Positions 17,131-24,553 of a stretch of DNA of 64,000 bases are shown one piece after another (position 1 is the first letter of the stretch; each line of letters opens with the position of its first letter). Origin of the DNA: Clostridia bacterium (GTDB taxonomy: Bacteria > Bacillota > Clostridia > Oscillospirales > Acutalibacteraceae); assembly GCA_017436255.1 (NCBI GenBank), contig JAFSDK010000048.1, positions 1 to 64,000 of the forward strand. Direction: 5' to 3'. The position numbers were made by a program, and so were the translations under genes. The notes beneath the pieces are model-generated. The model was not told where the DNA came from. It was given only the letters and a program-made list of their open reading frames with translations, and made no database searches.

Positions 17131-17982
17131 TTAATACATCTTACCGAGTTTTGCGGCTATATCGCGCAATTCTTCATCGCCATAGAACTCTATTGTAATT
17201 GCACCATGGTCCTCGCCGAGTTTTGTTACCTTCACCTTGCGGTGCAAGGCTTCTTTAAGGGCAAGTTCAACCTCTGCGTAAAAACCGCTACCGGAAAGCG
17301 ACGGCTCACGATTAGTTTTTCTGCGGTGAGATGCACGTGCAATACGTTCAAGTTCGTGTACCGAAGCGCCGTTTGCCGCCATTTCTGCCATTTGCTCACG
17401 TGTTAGCGCATCTGCTGCCGCAAGCAACGCTCTTGCGTGACCTGCCGTAATCTTACCGTTTCTAAGCAATTCAAGTTCTTGGGGTCTTAAGGTTAGCAAT
17501 CTTAAAGCGTTTGCTATTGCCGAGCGGGATTTACCCACCCTTTGCGCTACTTGCTCTTGTGTCATACCAAATGTATCCATAAGCGCACGATAACCCATGG
17601 CTTCTTCAACAGGATTAAGGTCTTCACGCTGTAAATTCTCTATCAGCGCAACCTCCATAACCTCTTTTTCATCAAAATCTTTAATAATAACCGGCACGGT
17701 ATCAAGACCTGCCATACGGCTAGCACGCCAACGGCGTTCACCCGCAATTATTCTGTATGTACCATTTGTAAGCGGTTTTACAATAATCGGTTGCAGTAAA
17801 CCGTGCTCTTTTATACTATCAGAGAGTTCTGCAAGTGCTTTTTCATCAAAATCTTTACGCGGTTGTTCCTTGTTGGGTTCAATATCTATAAGTTTTACCT
17901 GTATAAGATCATTTCTGTCGGTTGCATTATCGTTGAACAATGCATCAAGTCCTCTGCCAAGTCCACCTTTTTTATTCTGCAT
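17131..17982 (-). CDS. parB: Chromosome-partitioning protein ParB (Spo0J)
   Basis: A CTP-dependent DNA clamp that loads at parS and organises the origin region with ParA and SMC. The start is the ATG at 17982 (283 residues), eight bases after GGGAG; an ATG two codons earlier sits only two bases from that site. The N-terminus KKGGLGRGLDALF is the ParA-interacting peptide. The ParB/Srx domain contains IIAGERRWRASRMAGL (CTP-binding arginine patch), followed by the parS-reading helix-turn-helix VGKSRSAIANALRLL. The C-terminal dimerisation domain is about 230-283. It lies 15 bases after parA on the same strand. Confidence 0.95.
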   Translation of the reverse strand: MQNKKGGLGRGLDALFNDNATDRNDLIQVKLIDIEPNKEQPRKDFDEKALAELSDSIKEHGLLQPIIVKPLTNGTYRIIAGERRWRASRMAGLDTVPVIIKDFDEKEVMEVALIENLQREDLNPVEEAMGYRALMDTFGMTQEQVAQRVGKSRSAIANALRLLTLRPQELELLRNGKITAGHARALLAAADALTREQMAEMAANGASVHELERIARASHRRKTNREPSLSGSGFYAEVELALKEALHRKVKVTKLGEDHGAITIEFYGDEELRDIAAKLGKMY

Positions 17983-17997
17983 TTTCATCTCTCCCTA

Positions 17998-18771
17998 TTA
18001 AAAACGTCGTGTATTGCGCTTTAAAAACTCACGCGCTAACTCATCATAAGCCTTTGCGCCTTTACATCTGCGATCATAATACTGTATGGGCATGCCAAAA
18101 CTCGGCGCCTCAGAAAGTCTTACACCTCGTGGTATTTTGGTTTCGTAGAGTTTATTTGCAAAGAATTTCTTAATTTCCTCTACTACCTGCTGTGTAAGAT
18201 TAAGTCTTGCATCATACATTGTGAGCAGCACGCCCTCTAACTCAAGGCCTGCATTGTAAAGTCGTTTTATCTGGCGCACACTCGCCATAAGTTGCGAAAG
18301 ACCTTCCATTGCATAATATTCGCACTGAATCGGCACAAGCAAGGTGTCTGCGCAGGTTAACGCATTGATTGTTATAAGGCCAAGCGACGGCGGACAGTCA
18401 ATAAATATGTAGTCATATTGTTCTCTGATGAGCGCCAACGCCCTTTTAAGTTGCGATTCTCGGTTTTCTATGCTAATAAGTTCAACCTCTGCGCCGGCCA
18501 AATCCATATTCGCAGGGATAATATCTACATTCTTAAAGGTTGTAGAACGTATCGTTACGTCGGCCTTTTGCGTGCCGATAAGCAAATCATACGATGAAAA
18601 AACCACATCGCGCTTATTTATACCGTAGCCACTTGTTGAGTTGCCTTGTGGGTCGGCATCAATCAAAAGCACCTTTTTGCCTGCATTTCCTATACCAGCA
18701 ACAAGGTTAACTGCCGTTGTAGTCTTACCAACGCCGCCTTTTTGATTAACTATGGCTATAATTTTGCCCAT
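17998..18771 (-). CDS. parA: Chromosome-partitioning ATPase ParA (Soj)
   Basis: A deviant Walker A ATPase that binds DNA as an ATP dimer and drives origin segregation with ParB; in Bacillus its relative Soj also controls DnaA. The start is the ATG at 18771 (257 residues), with GTGGTGA six bases upstream. Motifs: KGGVGKTTT (signature lysine 11, P-loop lysine 16), DADPQGNSTS, and YDYIFIDCPPSLG. The length is typical of chromosomal ParA. A promoter (18804-18832) and a second parS (18870-18889) lie directly upstream. Confidence 0.95.
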   Translation of the reverse strand: MGKIIAIVNQKGGVGKTTTAVNLVAGIGNAGKKVLLIDADPQGNSTSGYGINKRDVVFSSYDLLIGTQKADVTIRSTTFKNVDIIPANMDLAGAEVELISIENRESQLKRALALIREQYDYIFIDCPPSLGLITINALTCADTLLVPIQCEYYAMEGLSQLMASVRQIKRLYNAGLELEGVLLTMYDARLNLTQQVVEEIKKFFANKLYETKIPRGVRLSEAPSFGMPIQYYDRRCKGAKAYDELAREFLKRNTRRF

Positions 18772-18803
18772 TTGTTTCACCACTTTTTTCATTTTCTAAC
18801 ATT

Positions 18804-18832
18804 ATTATAGCATAGCCGACACAAAAGGTAAA
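18804..18832 (-). promoter_or_regulatory. Promoter of parAB
   Basis: On the minus strand: TTTACC, a 17-base spacer, then TATAAT. It lies about 40 bases from the upstream parS, so ParB spreading could affect it. Confidence 0.65.
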
Positions 18833-18869
18833 GAAAAACACACCATTAAACTTATAAAAAATATACCCA

Positions 18870-18889
18870 AATGTTTCACGTGAAACATT
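18870..18889. promoter_or_regulatory. parS: Second parS site upstream of parA
   Basis: Positions 18872-18887 are the same perfect 16-mer as at 17103, in a 20-bp palindrome (AATGTTTCAC/GTGAAACATT). It is 1.77 kb from the first site, so the two bracket the parAB operon. Confidence 0.93.
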
Positions 18890-18890
18890 A

Positions 18891-18927
18891 AAAGGTCTGA
18901 ACAGTACCTACTGTCAGACCTTTTTTT
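18891..18927. terminator. Terminator after spoVAE
   Basis: AAAGGTCTGA and TCAGACCTTT arms surround a CAG/CTG inner stem. T runs follow in both directions. It is directly next to the second parS site. Confidence 0.8.
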
Positions 18928-18941
18928 ACTACTTTTGCTAT

Positions 18942-19304
18942 TTAAGTTTTATCACCTGAGCGGAAAATTAAACTCATAAGAAGTCCCATTAAAATGGCAG
19001 CGGTAATACCTGCGGCTGTAGCCGTGAGTCCGCCCGTTAATGCACCAATTAAGCCGTATTGCGTAACGGCCGTCTCAACACCTTTGGCAAGACTATATCC
19101 AAAACCCGTCAAGGGCACCGTTGCGCCGGAGCCTGCAAACTCTACCAACGGCTGATACAAGCCAACCGCAGTCAACGCAACGCCCGAAACAACGTAGGTT
19201 ACAAGAATTCTTGCGGGGGTTAACTTGGTATAATCTATTAGTATCTGTCCGACAAAGCAAATAAATCCGCCAACTAAAAACGACAGTAGCAAACGCATAA
19301 TCAT
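18942..19304 (-). CDS. spoVAE: Stage V sporulation protein AE
   Basis: A 120-residue membrane protein that belongs to the SpoVA channel, which moves dipicolinic acid into and out of spores. It has about three or four hydrophobic segments and the family motifs FLVGGFICFVGQILIDYTKLTPARILVTYV and GSGATVPLTGFGYSLAKGV (shown in parts). The length matches SpoVAEb. The usual partners spoVAC and spoVAD are not next to it; it stands alone between terminators. A GAGGTG site lies 12 bases before the first ATG; a second ATG two codons later is an alternative start. Confidence 0.9.
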   Translation of the reverse strand: MIMRLLLSFLVGGFICFVGQILIDYTKLTPARILVTYVVSGVALTAVGLYQPLVEFAGSGATVPLTGFGYSLAKGVETAVTQYGLIGALTGGLTATAAGITAAILMGLLMSLIFRSGDKT

Positions 19305-19408
19305 TTTAAAAGCACACCTCTAAAATATTAATTCAACTACATTATTTGCTTTTTGCGCGAATTTATGCGAAATCTATATTTTTACCAATTTATACCATTT
19401 ATGGGATA

Positions 19409-20677
19409 CTATGTCTCGTTTTTTACCTTTTTCCAATATTCTGCGAATTTTTGCTCCGAAACGTTGTCGCCAAACTCATAATATTTGCGGTTTTTAAGTT
19501 TATCGGGCAAATATTGTTGTTTAACGTAGTGATTTGGAAAACTGTGCGGATAAAGATAGTGTTGTCCCTTAACAACTGCATCTTCCCCATCAAAATGTTT
19601 ATTTTGTAGGTGCCTTGGTACGTCTCCCGTAATTCCCTTTTCTATATCCGACATCGCCGCATTTATCGCATCATGCCCTGTTGCCGATTTTGGACTGGTG
19701 GCAACCAAGATAACCGCATTGGCAAGCGGTATTCGCGCCTCAGGCAACCCAACTTGCAGGGCAGTATCTACCGCCGCCTTAACAATTGGTATTATCATGG
19801 GATATGCTAACCCGACGTCTTCATTTGCACATACAAGAAGTCTTCTACAAGCGCTTTGTATATCGCCTGCCGCTAATAATCTGCCTAAATAGTAAATTGC
19901 GGCATCGGGGTCACTGCCACGCATTGATTTTTGATATGCCGAAATAATATCGTAATGCTCATCGCCCTCTCGGTCGTAGCGCACCGACGAGTTGGCAAGC
20001 AGTTGTTCAACAATTTCATCGGTAATAACTGCCCTGCCATCAGAAGTATCTGCGGTTAGCACGCATAAATCGAGGGTGTTTAGTGCGCGTCGCACGTCAC
20101 CTACTGATGAACGTGCTATTTTAGCGATGTTTTCATTCGTAATGTCAATCCCTTTTCCCTTTTCTTTTTCTAAAATAGAAACGGCTCGATTCAAGGTCAG
20201 TACAACGTCATCACTTGAAAGATGCTTAAACTCAAAGACGGTTGAACGGCTCAAAATTGCATTATACACGTAAAAATACGGGTTTTCGGTAGTTGATGCA
20301 ATAAGCGTAATATCGCCGTTTTCAATATATTGAAGCAAAATTTGTTGTTGCTTTTTATTAAAATACTGAATCTCATCCAAGTACAACATTACGCCATTTA
20401 CGGCCTCGATTGTATCAAGACTATCAATTATTGCCTTAATATCGGCGGTTGATGCCGTTGTTGCATTTAGATGATACAATTTTTTGCCACACTTATCGGC
20501 GATTATATTGGCAACGGTAGTTTTGCCAACACCCGACGGGCCGTAAAAAATCAAATTCGGTATTTCGGATGAATCTATAATCTTACGCAAAACCTTGCCT
20601 TTATCAAGCAAATGATGCTGGCCGCAAACTTCATCAATGCTTCTCGGTCTTACTCTGTCGGCTAACGGACTTGGCAT
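19409..20677 (-). CDS. rarA: Replication-associated recombination protein A (RarA/MgsA ATPase)
   Basis: An AAA+ ATPase of the clamp-loader superfamily that acts at stalled replication forks. The protein has 422 residues: PLADRVRPRSIDEVCGQHHLL at the start (shown in part), Walker A GPSGVGKTT, Walker B MLYLDEIQYF, sensor 1 STTENPYF, and the arginine-finger region ILSRSTVFEF. The C-terminal part contains the MgsA tetramerisation domain ending in YLPDKLKNRKYYEFG. A GGAG ribosome site precedes the ATG and the promoter lies at 20709-20737. Confidence 0.94.
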   Translation of the reverse strand: MPSPLADRVRPRSIDEVCGQHHLLDKGKVLRKIIDSSEIPNLIFYGPSGVGKTTVANIIADKCGKKLYHLNATTASTADIKAIIDSLDTIEAVNGVMLYLDEIQYFNKKQQQILLQYIENGDITLIASTTENPYFYVYNAILSRSTVFEFKHLSSDDVVLTLNRAVSILEKEKGKGIDITNENIAKIARSSVGDVRRALNTLDLCVLTADTSDGRAVITDEIVEQLLANSSVRYDREGDEHYDIISAYQKSMRGSDPDAAIYYLGRLLAAGDIQSACRRLLVCANEDVGLAYPMIIPIVKAAVDTALQVGLPEARIPLANAVILVATSPKSATGHDAINAAMSDIEKGITGDVPRHLQNKHFDGEDAVVKGQHYLYPHSFPNHYVKQQYLPDKLKNRKYYEFGDNVSEQKFAEYWKKVKNET

Positions 20678-20708
20678 AACAATCCTTCTCCTTTAATATA
20701 TATATTTT

Positions 20709-20737
20709 ATTCTACTACTTTTATAAAAAAATTTCAA
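20709..20737 (-). promoter_or_regulatory. Promoter of rarA
   Basis: On the minus strand: TTGAAA, a 17-base spacer, then TAGAAT. Confidence 0.6.
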
Positions 20738-20749
20738 TCCTTGGGTGAT

Positions 20750-22273
20750 ATGGTGAAAAAGGTTATATTTATTAAAAATGCTCTGGTTTTAACAGCAACT
20801 TCCCTATTGTTGCGCCTTCTAGGTGTTTTCTTTAAGGTTTGGCTAGCTAAAATAATAGGGAGCGAAGGTATTGGTCTTTATCAACTGGTTTTTTCCTTCT
20901 ATGTGCTTGTAGCTACCTTTGCTACAGGTGGAATTTCAACCGCGGTTACTCGACTTATTGCAGATGAACTTATATTAGGACGCCAAAGCGGCGTTAAAAA
21001 AATAATGAAACGCTCCTTTGCGCTTACCCTTTTTATTGCCGCGCTTTCTTGCATTATTATTTTTATATTTGCAGAGCCTATCGCCAAACACTTTATCGGT
21101 AATATCAATGCTTGTCCGTCTCTGCGCATCCTTTGTTTTTCACTATTTTTTATGGGTGTTTCTTCTTGCATAAAGGGATATTTTATCGCGCGTCGAAAAA
21201 CCCTACCGCCAAGTTCGTCGCAGATATTTGAGCAGATCGTTCGCCTTGCAGCGGTATTCTTGCTCGTTTCTCGTTACCACCACTTAGGCATTGCCTATTC
21301 CTGTGCCGCCGTATTGCTTGCCGATACTATTGCCGAATTATCATCCTGCCTTTATTTATATCTGTTTTACCGAAACGATGTAAACCGACTCTCAAGCAGC
21401 GGCGGTCGCAGTGCCCCACCTTTTTCCGTTTTCTCAAAAATACTGCATATAGCAGGACCTATTACGGGTGGAAGATATATAAACTCGGGTTTGCGCACCA
21501 TAGAAAATATACTTGTTCCCAAAAAACTTATTGAATTTGGGATCAAAAGCGATTCAGCCCTCTCATTCTTTGGCATAATAAAAGGTATGGCTCTGCCAAT
21601 TTTATTTTTTCCCTCTACCATACTTAATTCTATAACAACTCTGCTTATTCCCGAAATAAGTGAAGCCAACGCAACTAATAACCATCTGATAATTTCTCGG
21701 CTTGTTTCATGCGTTATTAAAATAACCTTACTTATAGGTCTGATATTTGGCGTAATATTTTACGTCTGCGGCGAACAACTTGGCATCCTTATATATGACG
21801 ATTTATCGGTTGGCACCTTTATTAAATATTTGGCTCCTCTTGTACCGCTTATGTATCTTGACAGTATTTCCGACGGGATTCTAAAAGGTCTTGATTTGCA
21901 AATGGCAACCTTTCGACACTCGGTTTTAGATTCCTCGGCACGCGTATTACTTATATATTTTTTAGTGCCGATTTATGGTCAAACGGGGTTCCTTGCTATA
22001 ATGTATTTAAGCAACATATTAACCTGTTACTTAAATATGAGACGCCTCATACGTGAAACCAAAATCAAAATTGGTGTTTTAAATAACCTGTTATTACCTA
22101 CAACTTATGCCATCGGTGGTACTCTTATAACCGCTTCCCTTTTTAACGAATTAAATCTTTCTCACCTATTATACGTAACATTGGTGGCCGCTTTTTCGGT
22201 CGGTTTATACCTTGCTTTTTTATTTGTTAGTAAAATTGTCACTAAAGAAGAAATACAGGAGTTAATACGCTAA
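20750..22273 (+). CDS. SpoVB/MurJ-like MOP-superfamily lipid flippase
   Basis: About 507 residues and 12-14 membrane helices, resembling the stage V sporulation protein B branch of the MOP superfamily (lipid II and polysaccharide flippases). The N-terminal pattern LVLTATSLLLRLLGVFFKVW and GSEGIGLYQLVFSFYVL is characteristic, as is PITGGRYINSGLRTIENILVP after helix 6. I choose the ATG at 20750, directly after GGGTGAT; a TTG three codons upstream would overlap the ribosome site and a GTG follows at 20753. It probably moves peptidoglycan or polysaccharide precursors across the membrane, perhaps for spore cortex; the exact substrate is inferred. Confidence 0.85.
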   Translation: MVKKVIFIKNALVLTATSLLLRLLGVFFKVWLAKIIGSEGIGLYQLVFSFYVLVATFATGGISTAVTRLIADELILGRQSGVKKIMKRSFALTLFIAALSCIIIFIFAEPIAKHFIGNINACPSLRILCFSLFFMGVSSCIKGYFIARRKTLPPSSSQIFEQIVRLAAVFLLVSRYHHLGIAYSCAAVLLADTIAELSSCLYLYLFYRNDVNRLSSSGGRSAPPFSVFSKILHIAGPITGGRYINSGLRTIENILVPKKLIEFGIKSDSALSFFGIIKGMALPILFFPSTILNSITTLLIPEISEANATNNHLIISRLVSCVIKITLLIGLIFGVIFYVCGEQLGILIYDDLSVGTFIKYLAPLVPLMYLDSISDGILKGLDLQMATFRHSVLDSSARVLLIYFLVPIYGQTGFLAIMYLSNILTCYLNMRRLIRETKIKIGVLNNLLLPTTYAIGGTLITASLFNELNLSHLLYVTLVAAFSVGLYLAFLFVSKIVTKEEIQELIR

Positions 22274-22281
22274 CCCCTGTA

Positions 22282-23061
22282 TTATTTGTCATTTATTATT
22301 TTTGCATTTCGTTCAATTACCTCTGGACCTCGCCAGGTATACGCACGCTCGCACATATCTTCGCCTATCACGTACTCATTTCGGTAAGAATCTATAAACT
22401 CGGTAATATATGTATTTTGAGCGTTTAGGTTGTGGGGACACACCTCACTGCAAATATCACAACCCCAAACACACCCATTTTGTTTTATGAGTTCAATTTG
22501 TGTGTCATTTAACGCCTTTTTTTGCTGGTTTACAGACGATAGGCACTGCTCTTTACACATATTGGTAGGGCAAGATGAAATGCAACGTCCACAATCAAGG
22601 CATTTTTTGTCACCGTTATCTGCATCTATCATCAAATCGGTAACAATTTCACCCAAAAACACAAAGGACCCATATGTTTTATTTATAAGCAACCCGTTTT
22701 TGCCAAGCAAACCTAAACCGCAATGATTTGCGGCGGCAACCTCGGGGATAGGGGAGTTATCGAGAAAAATCTCAAACTCGTTATTAGGAAAAGTAATTTT
22801 TAATTGCTCTTTTGCTTTTTCAAGCATTTCTTTACAAACAATATGATAATCCTTTACCGCTGCGTATCGGCTTATGTTTAACGGCTTTTCATTTTTTACT
22901 TTGTAGGGGAATGCCGCCATAATTATACTCTTGGCATTTTTAGGCAACCGCCCTTTAGCACGGCAATTAATAAGTTTATCTTTTACAAATGAAAAATCAC
23001 AAACCGCAAATTCTTTAATGTTAGAAGTAAGTAAAATTTCTTTTACCTTATTTTTTATCAT
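22282..23061 (-). CDS. Short QueG-like iron-sulfur protein (epoxyqueuosine reductase family)
   Basis: 259 residues. The N-terminal DUF1730-type domain has FLDNSPIPEVAAANHCGLGLLGKNGLLI (shown in part), with the acidic residue matching the catalytic aspartate of QueG. Two 4Fe-4S motifs follow: CLDCGRCISSCP and CVWGCDICSEVCPHN. QueG reduces epoxyqueuosine to queuosine in tRNA using cobalamin. This protein lacks the C-terminal HEAT repeats and is about 120 residues shorter than E. coli QueG, so it may be a related reductase with a different substrate. Its start overlaps the tadA stop (ATGA), so the two tRNA-linked genes are co-translated. Confidence 0.8.
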   Translation of the reverse strand: MIKNKVKEILLTSNIKEFAVCDFSFVKDKLINCRAKGRLPKNAKSIIMAAFPYKVKNEKPLNISRYAAVKDYHIVCKEMLEKAKEQLKITFPNNEFEIFLDNSPIPEVAAANHCGLGLLGKNGLLINKTYGSFVFLGEIVTDLMIDADNGDKKCLDCGRCISSCPTNMCKEQCLSSVNQQKKALNDTQIELIKQNGCVWGCDICSEVCPHNLNAQNTYITEFIDSYRNEYVIGEDMCERAYTWRGPEVIERNAKIINDK

Positions 23062-23501
23062 TTTCGCATATCCTTAAAAAATTCTGTTAAAAGGTCGCGA
23101 CACTCATTTTCGCTAATTCCGCCATAAACTTCGGGAGTGTAGGCGTAGGGGATATTGGCAAAATTGGCTATTGAGCCAAGTGAGCCTGCTTTGGTATCAT
23201 AGGCACCAAACACGACCGTTTTAATGCGCGAATTTATAATAGCACCACTGCACATAGGGCAAGGTTCAAGTGTAACGTAAAGTTCGCAATCATCAAGACG
23301 CCAGTCGCCAACCTCGGCACAAGCAGCATTTATTGCCTCGATTTCGGCGTGTGCTAAAGCATTGTGGGTTTTCTCGCGACGATTTCTGCCGGTACCAATT
23401 ACCTTGCCGTCACGCACAATTACCGCACCAACCGGAACTTCGCCGTCTTCACCTGCACGCCGTGCACGAATAAGCGCTAAATCCATAAATTTTCTATCCA
23501 T
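23058..23501 (-). CDS. tadA: tRNA-specific adenosine deaminase
   Basis: Deaminates A34 to inosine in tRNA-Arg(ACG), allowing one tRNA to read CGU, CGC and CGA. The zinc site is H51-A-E53 and PCPMC (C81, C84) in the cytidine-deaminase fold; 147 residues, typical length. The tRNA-Arg with an ACG anticodon at 34632-34708 in this same window is its expected substrate. The gene is followed by the QueG-like gene with a 4-base overlap. Confidence 0.95.
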   Translation of the reverse strand: MDRKFMDLALIRARRAGEDGEVPVGAVIVRDGKVIGTGRNRREKTHNALAHAEIEAINAACAEVGDWRLDDCELYVTLEPCPMCSGAIINSRIKTVVFGAYDTKAGSLGSIANFANIPYAYTPEVYGGISENECRDLLTEFFKDMRK

Positions 23502-23519
23502 ATTATCATCCTTAAAATG

Positions 23520-23556
23520 AAAGGAGAAAAAATTATTTAAATTTTTTCTCCCTTTT
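23520..23556 (-). terminator. Terminator at the end of the replication operon
   Basis: GGAGAAAAAATT and AATTTTTTCTCC arms; on the minus strand it ends in a T run. It closes the dnaN-gyrA-CPBP transcript. Confidence 0.75.
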
Positions 23557-23558
23557 TA

Positions 23559-24548
23559 TTATCTAAGCAAAAAGCCGAATAAAATCGACAAAATTATGCC
23601 TGCAATTATGGTTGGCGACAGAATAAAATATCTAAATTTCTTCTTTTCGCCATTAACCGTATTTGACGGCTCAATTTTTAGGGCCTGTGGGTCACGTTTT
23701 AGCAAAATTACTATACCAATAATCGAAGTAATTATCATAATACATATTACAATTTGTTCAATTATATAGGTGTTTTGCACGCCATAAAAAATTTCACAAT
23801 ACTCAAAAGCTACCGAAAGTCCATTATTTATGGCGTGCAGTATAACAGACGTCCAGATAGACTCGGTTTTTATAACGGCAACCGCCAAAACAACACCTAA
23901 CAAAAAGGTATATGGTATCTGTGTAATACTTGCGTGCATAAGCCCGAAAACAAGGGAAGAACAAATTATTGCAAATCCGTCGCCAAAACGGCGCAAAGAC
24001 CCAAGCACAACACCGCGCATTGCAAATTCTTCGATAAGCGACGGCATAACCACAACGGCAATAACCGTAATTACTATACCTAAAAAGTCGGTAGGGTAGA
24101 CCATATCAATTTCGGGCGCTTTTAGGCCGATTGTTTCTAAAATCGATAAAAGCACACTTGTGAAGTTACCGATTATGAATCCGTAAACTGCCGTGGTCAT
24201 AATGAGGGGAAGGGTTATTCTTTTCTTAGGTCGTGCAAAACTTATGGTATTGCTTATATTTTCTTTTTCGGTTTTTGCCAAAATTAAGAAGGGGAGCAGT
24301 ACCATAAACAACATCATAACTGCCTGTAACGACATATTTATAATCGGCTCAGCAAAAAACGTCTCAACCGCTTCAAAAGGTATGCCCATAAATGACGTAA
24401 TAAGCAATACCGGTACCGACCAAAAAAACATTACACCCAAAACGACAAGTAGGGTAAACCCTATTTTAAGTGCCGCTTTTTTTATTGCTCTTTTCTCAAT
24501 AATTTCAAGTGTTTTTGTCATTTCGCCCGTTGTATTTATGTCCTGCAA
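23559..24548 (-). CDS. CPBP-family intramembrane glutamic endopeptidase
   Basis: An integral membrane protein of 329 residues with about eight hydrophobic segments. The CPBP/Abi motifs are present: SLIEEFAMRGVVLGSL (EExxxR), FGLMHAS (FxxxH) and HAINNG (HxxxN). These form the catalytic site in Rce1-like proteases. The TTG at 24548 is the best start because it lies eight bases after AAGGAG, which overlaps the gyrA stop codon; the later ATG at 24521 has a weak site. Translational coupling to gyrA is likely. Substrate unknown; relatives mature prenylated proteins or bacteriocins. Confidence 0.88.
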   Translation of the reverse strand: MQDINTTGEMTKTLEIIEKRAIKKAALKIGFTLLVVLGVMFFWSVPVLLITSFMGIPFEAVETFFAEPIINMSLQAVMMLFMVLLPFLILAKTEKENISNTISFARPKKRITLPLIMTTAVYGFIIGNFTSVLLSILETIGLKAPEIDMVYPTDFLGIVITVIAVVVMPSLIEEFAMRGVVLGSLRRFGDGFAIICSSLVFGLMHASITQIPYTFLLGVVLAVAVIKTESIWTSVILHAINNGLSVAFEYCEIFYGVQNTYIIEQIVICIMIITSIIGIVILLKRDPQALKIEPSNTVNGEKKKFRYFILSPTIIAGIILSILFGFLLR

Positions 24549-24553
24549 CTATT

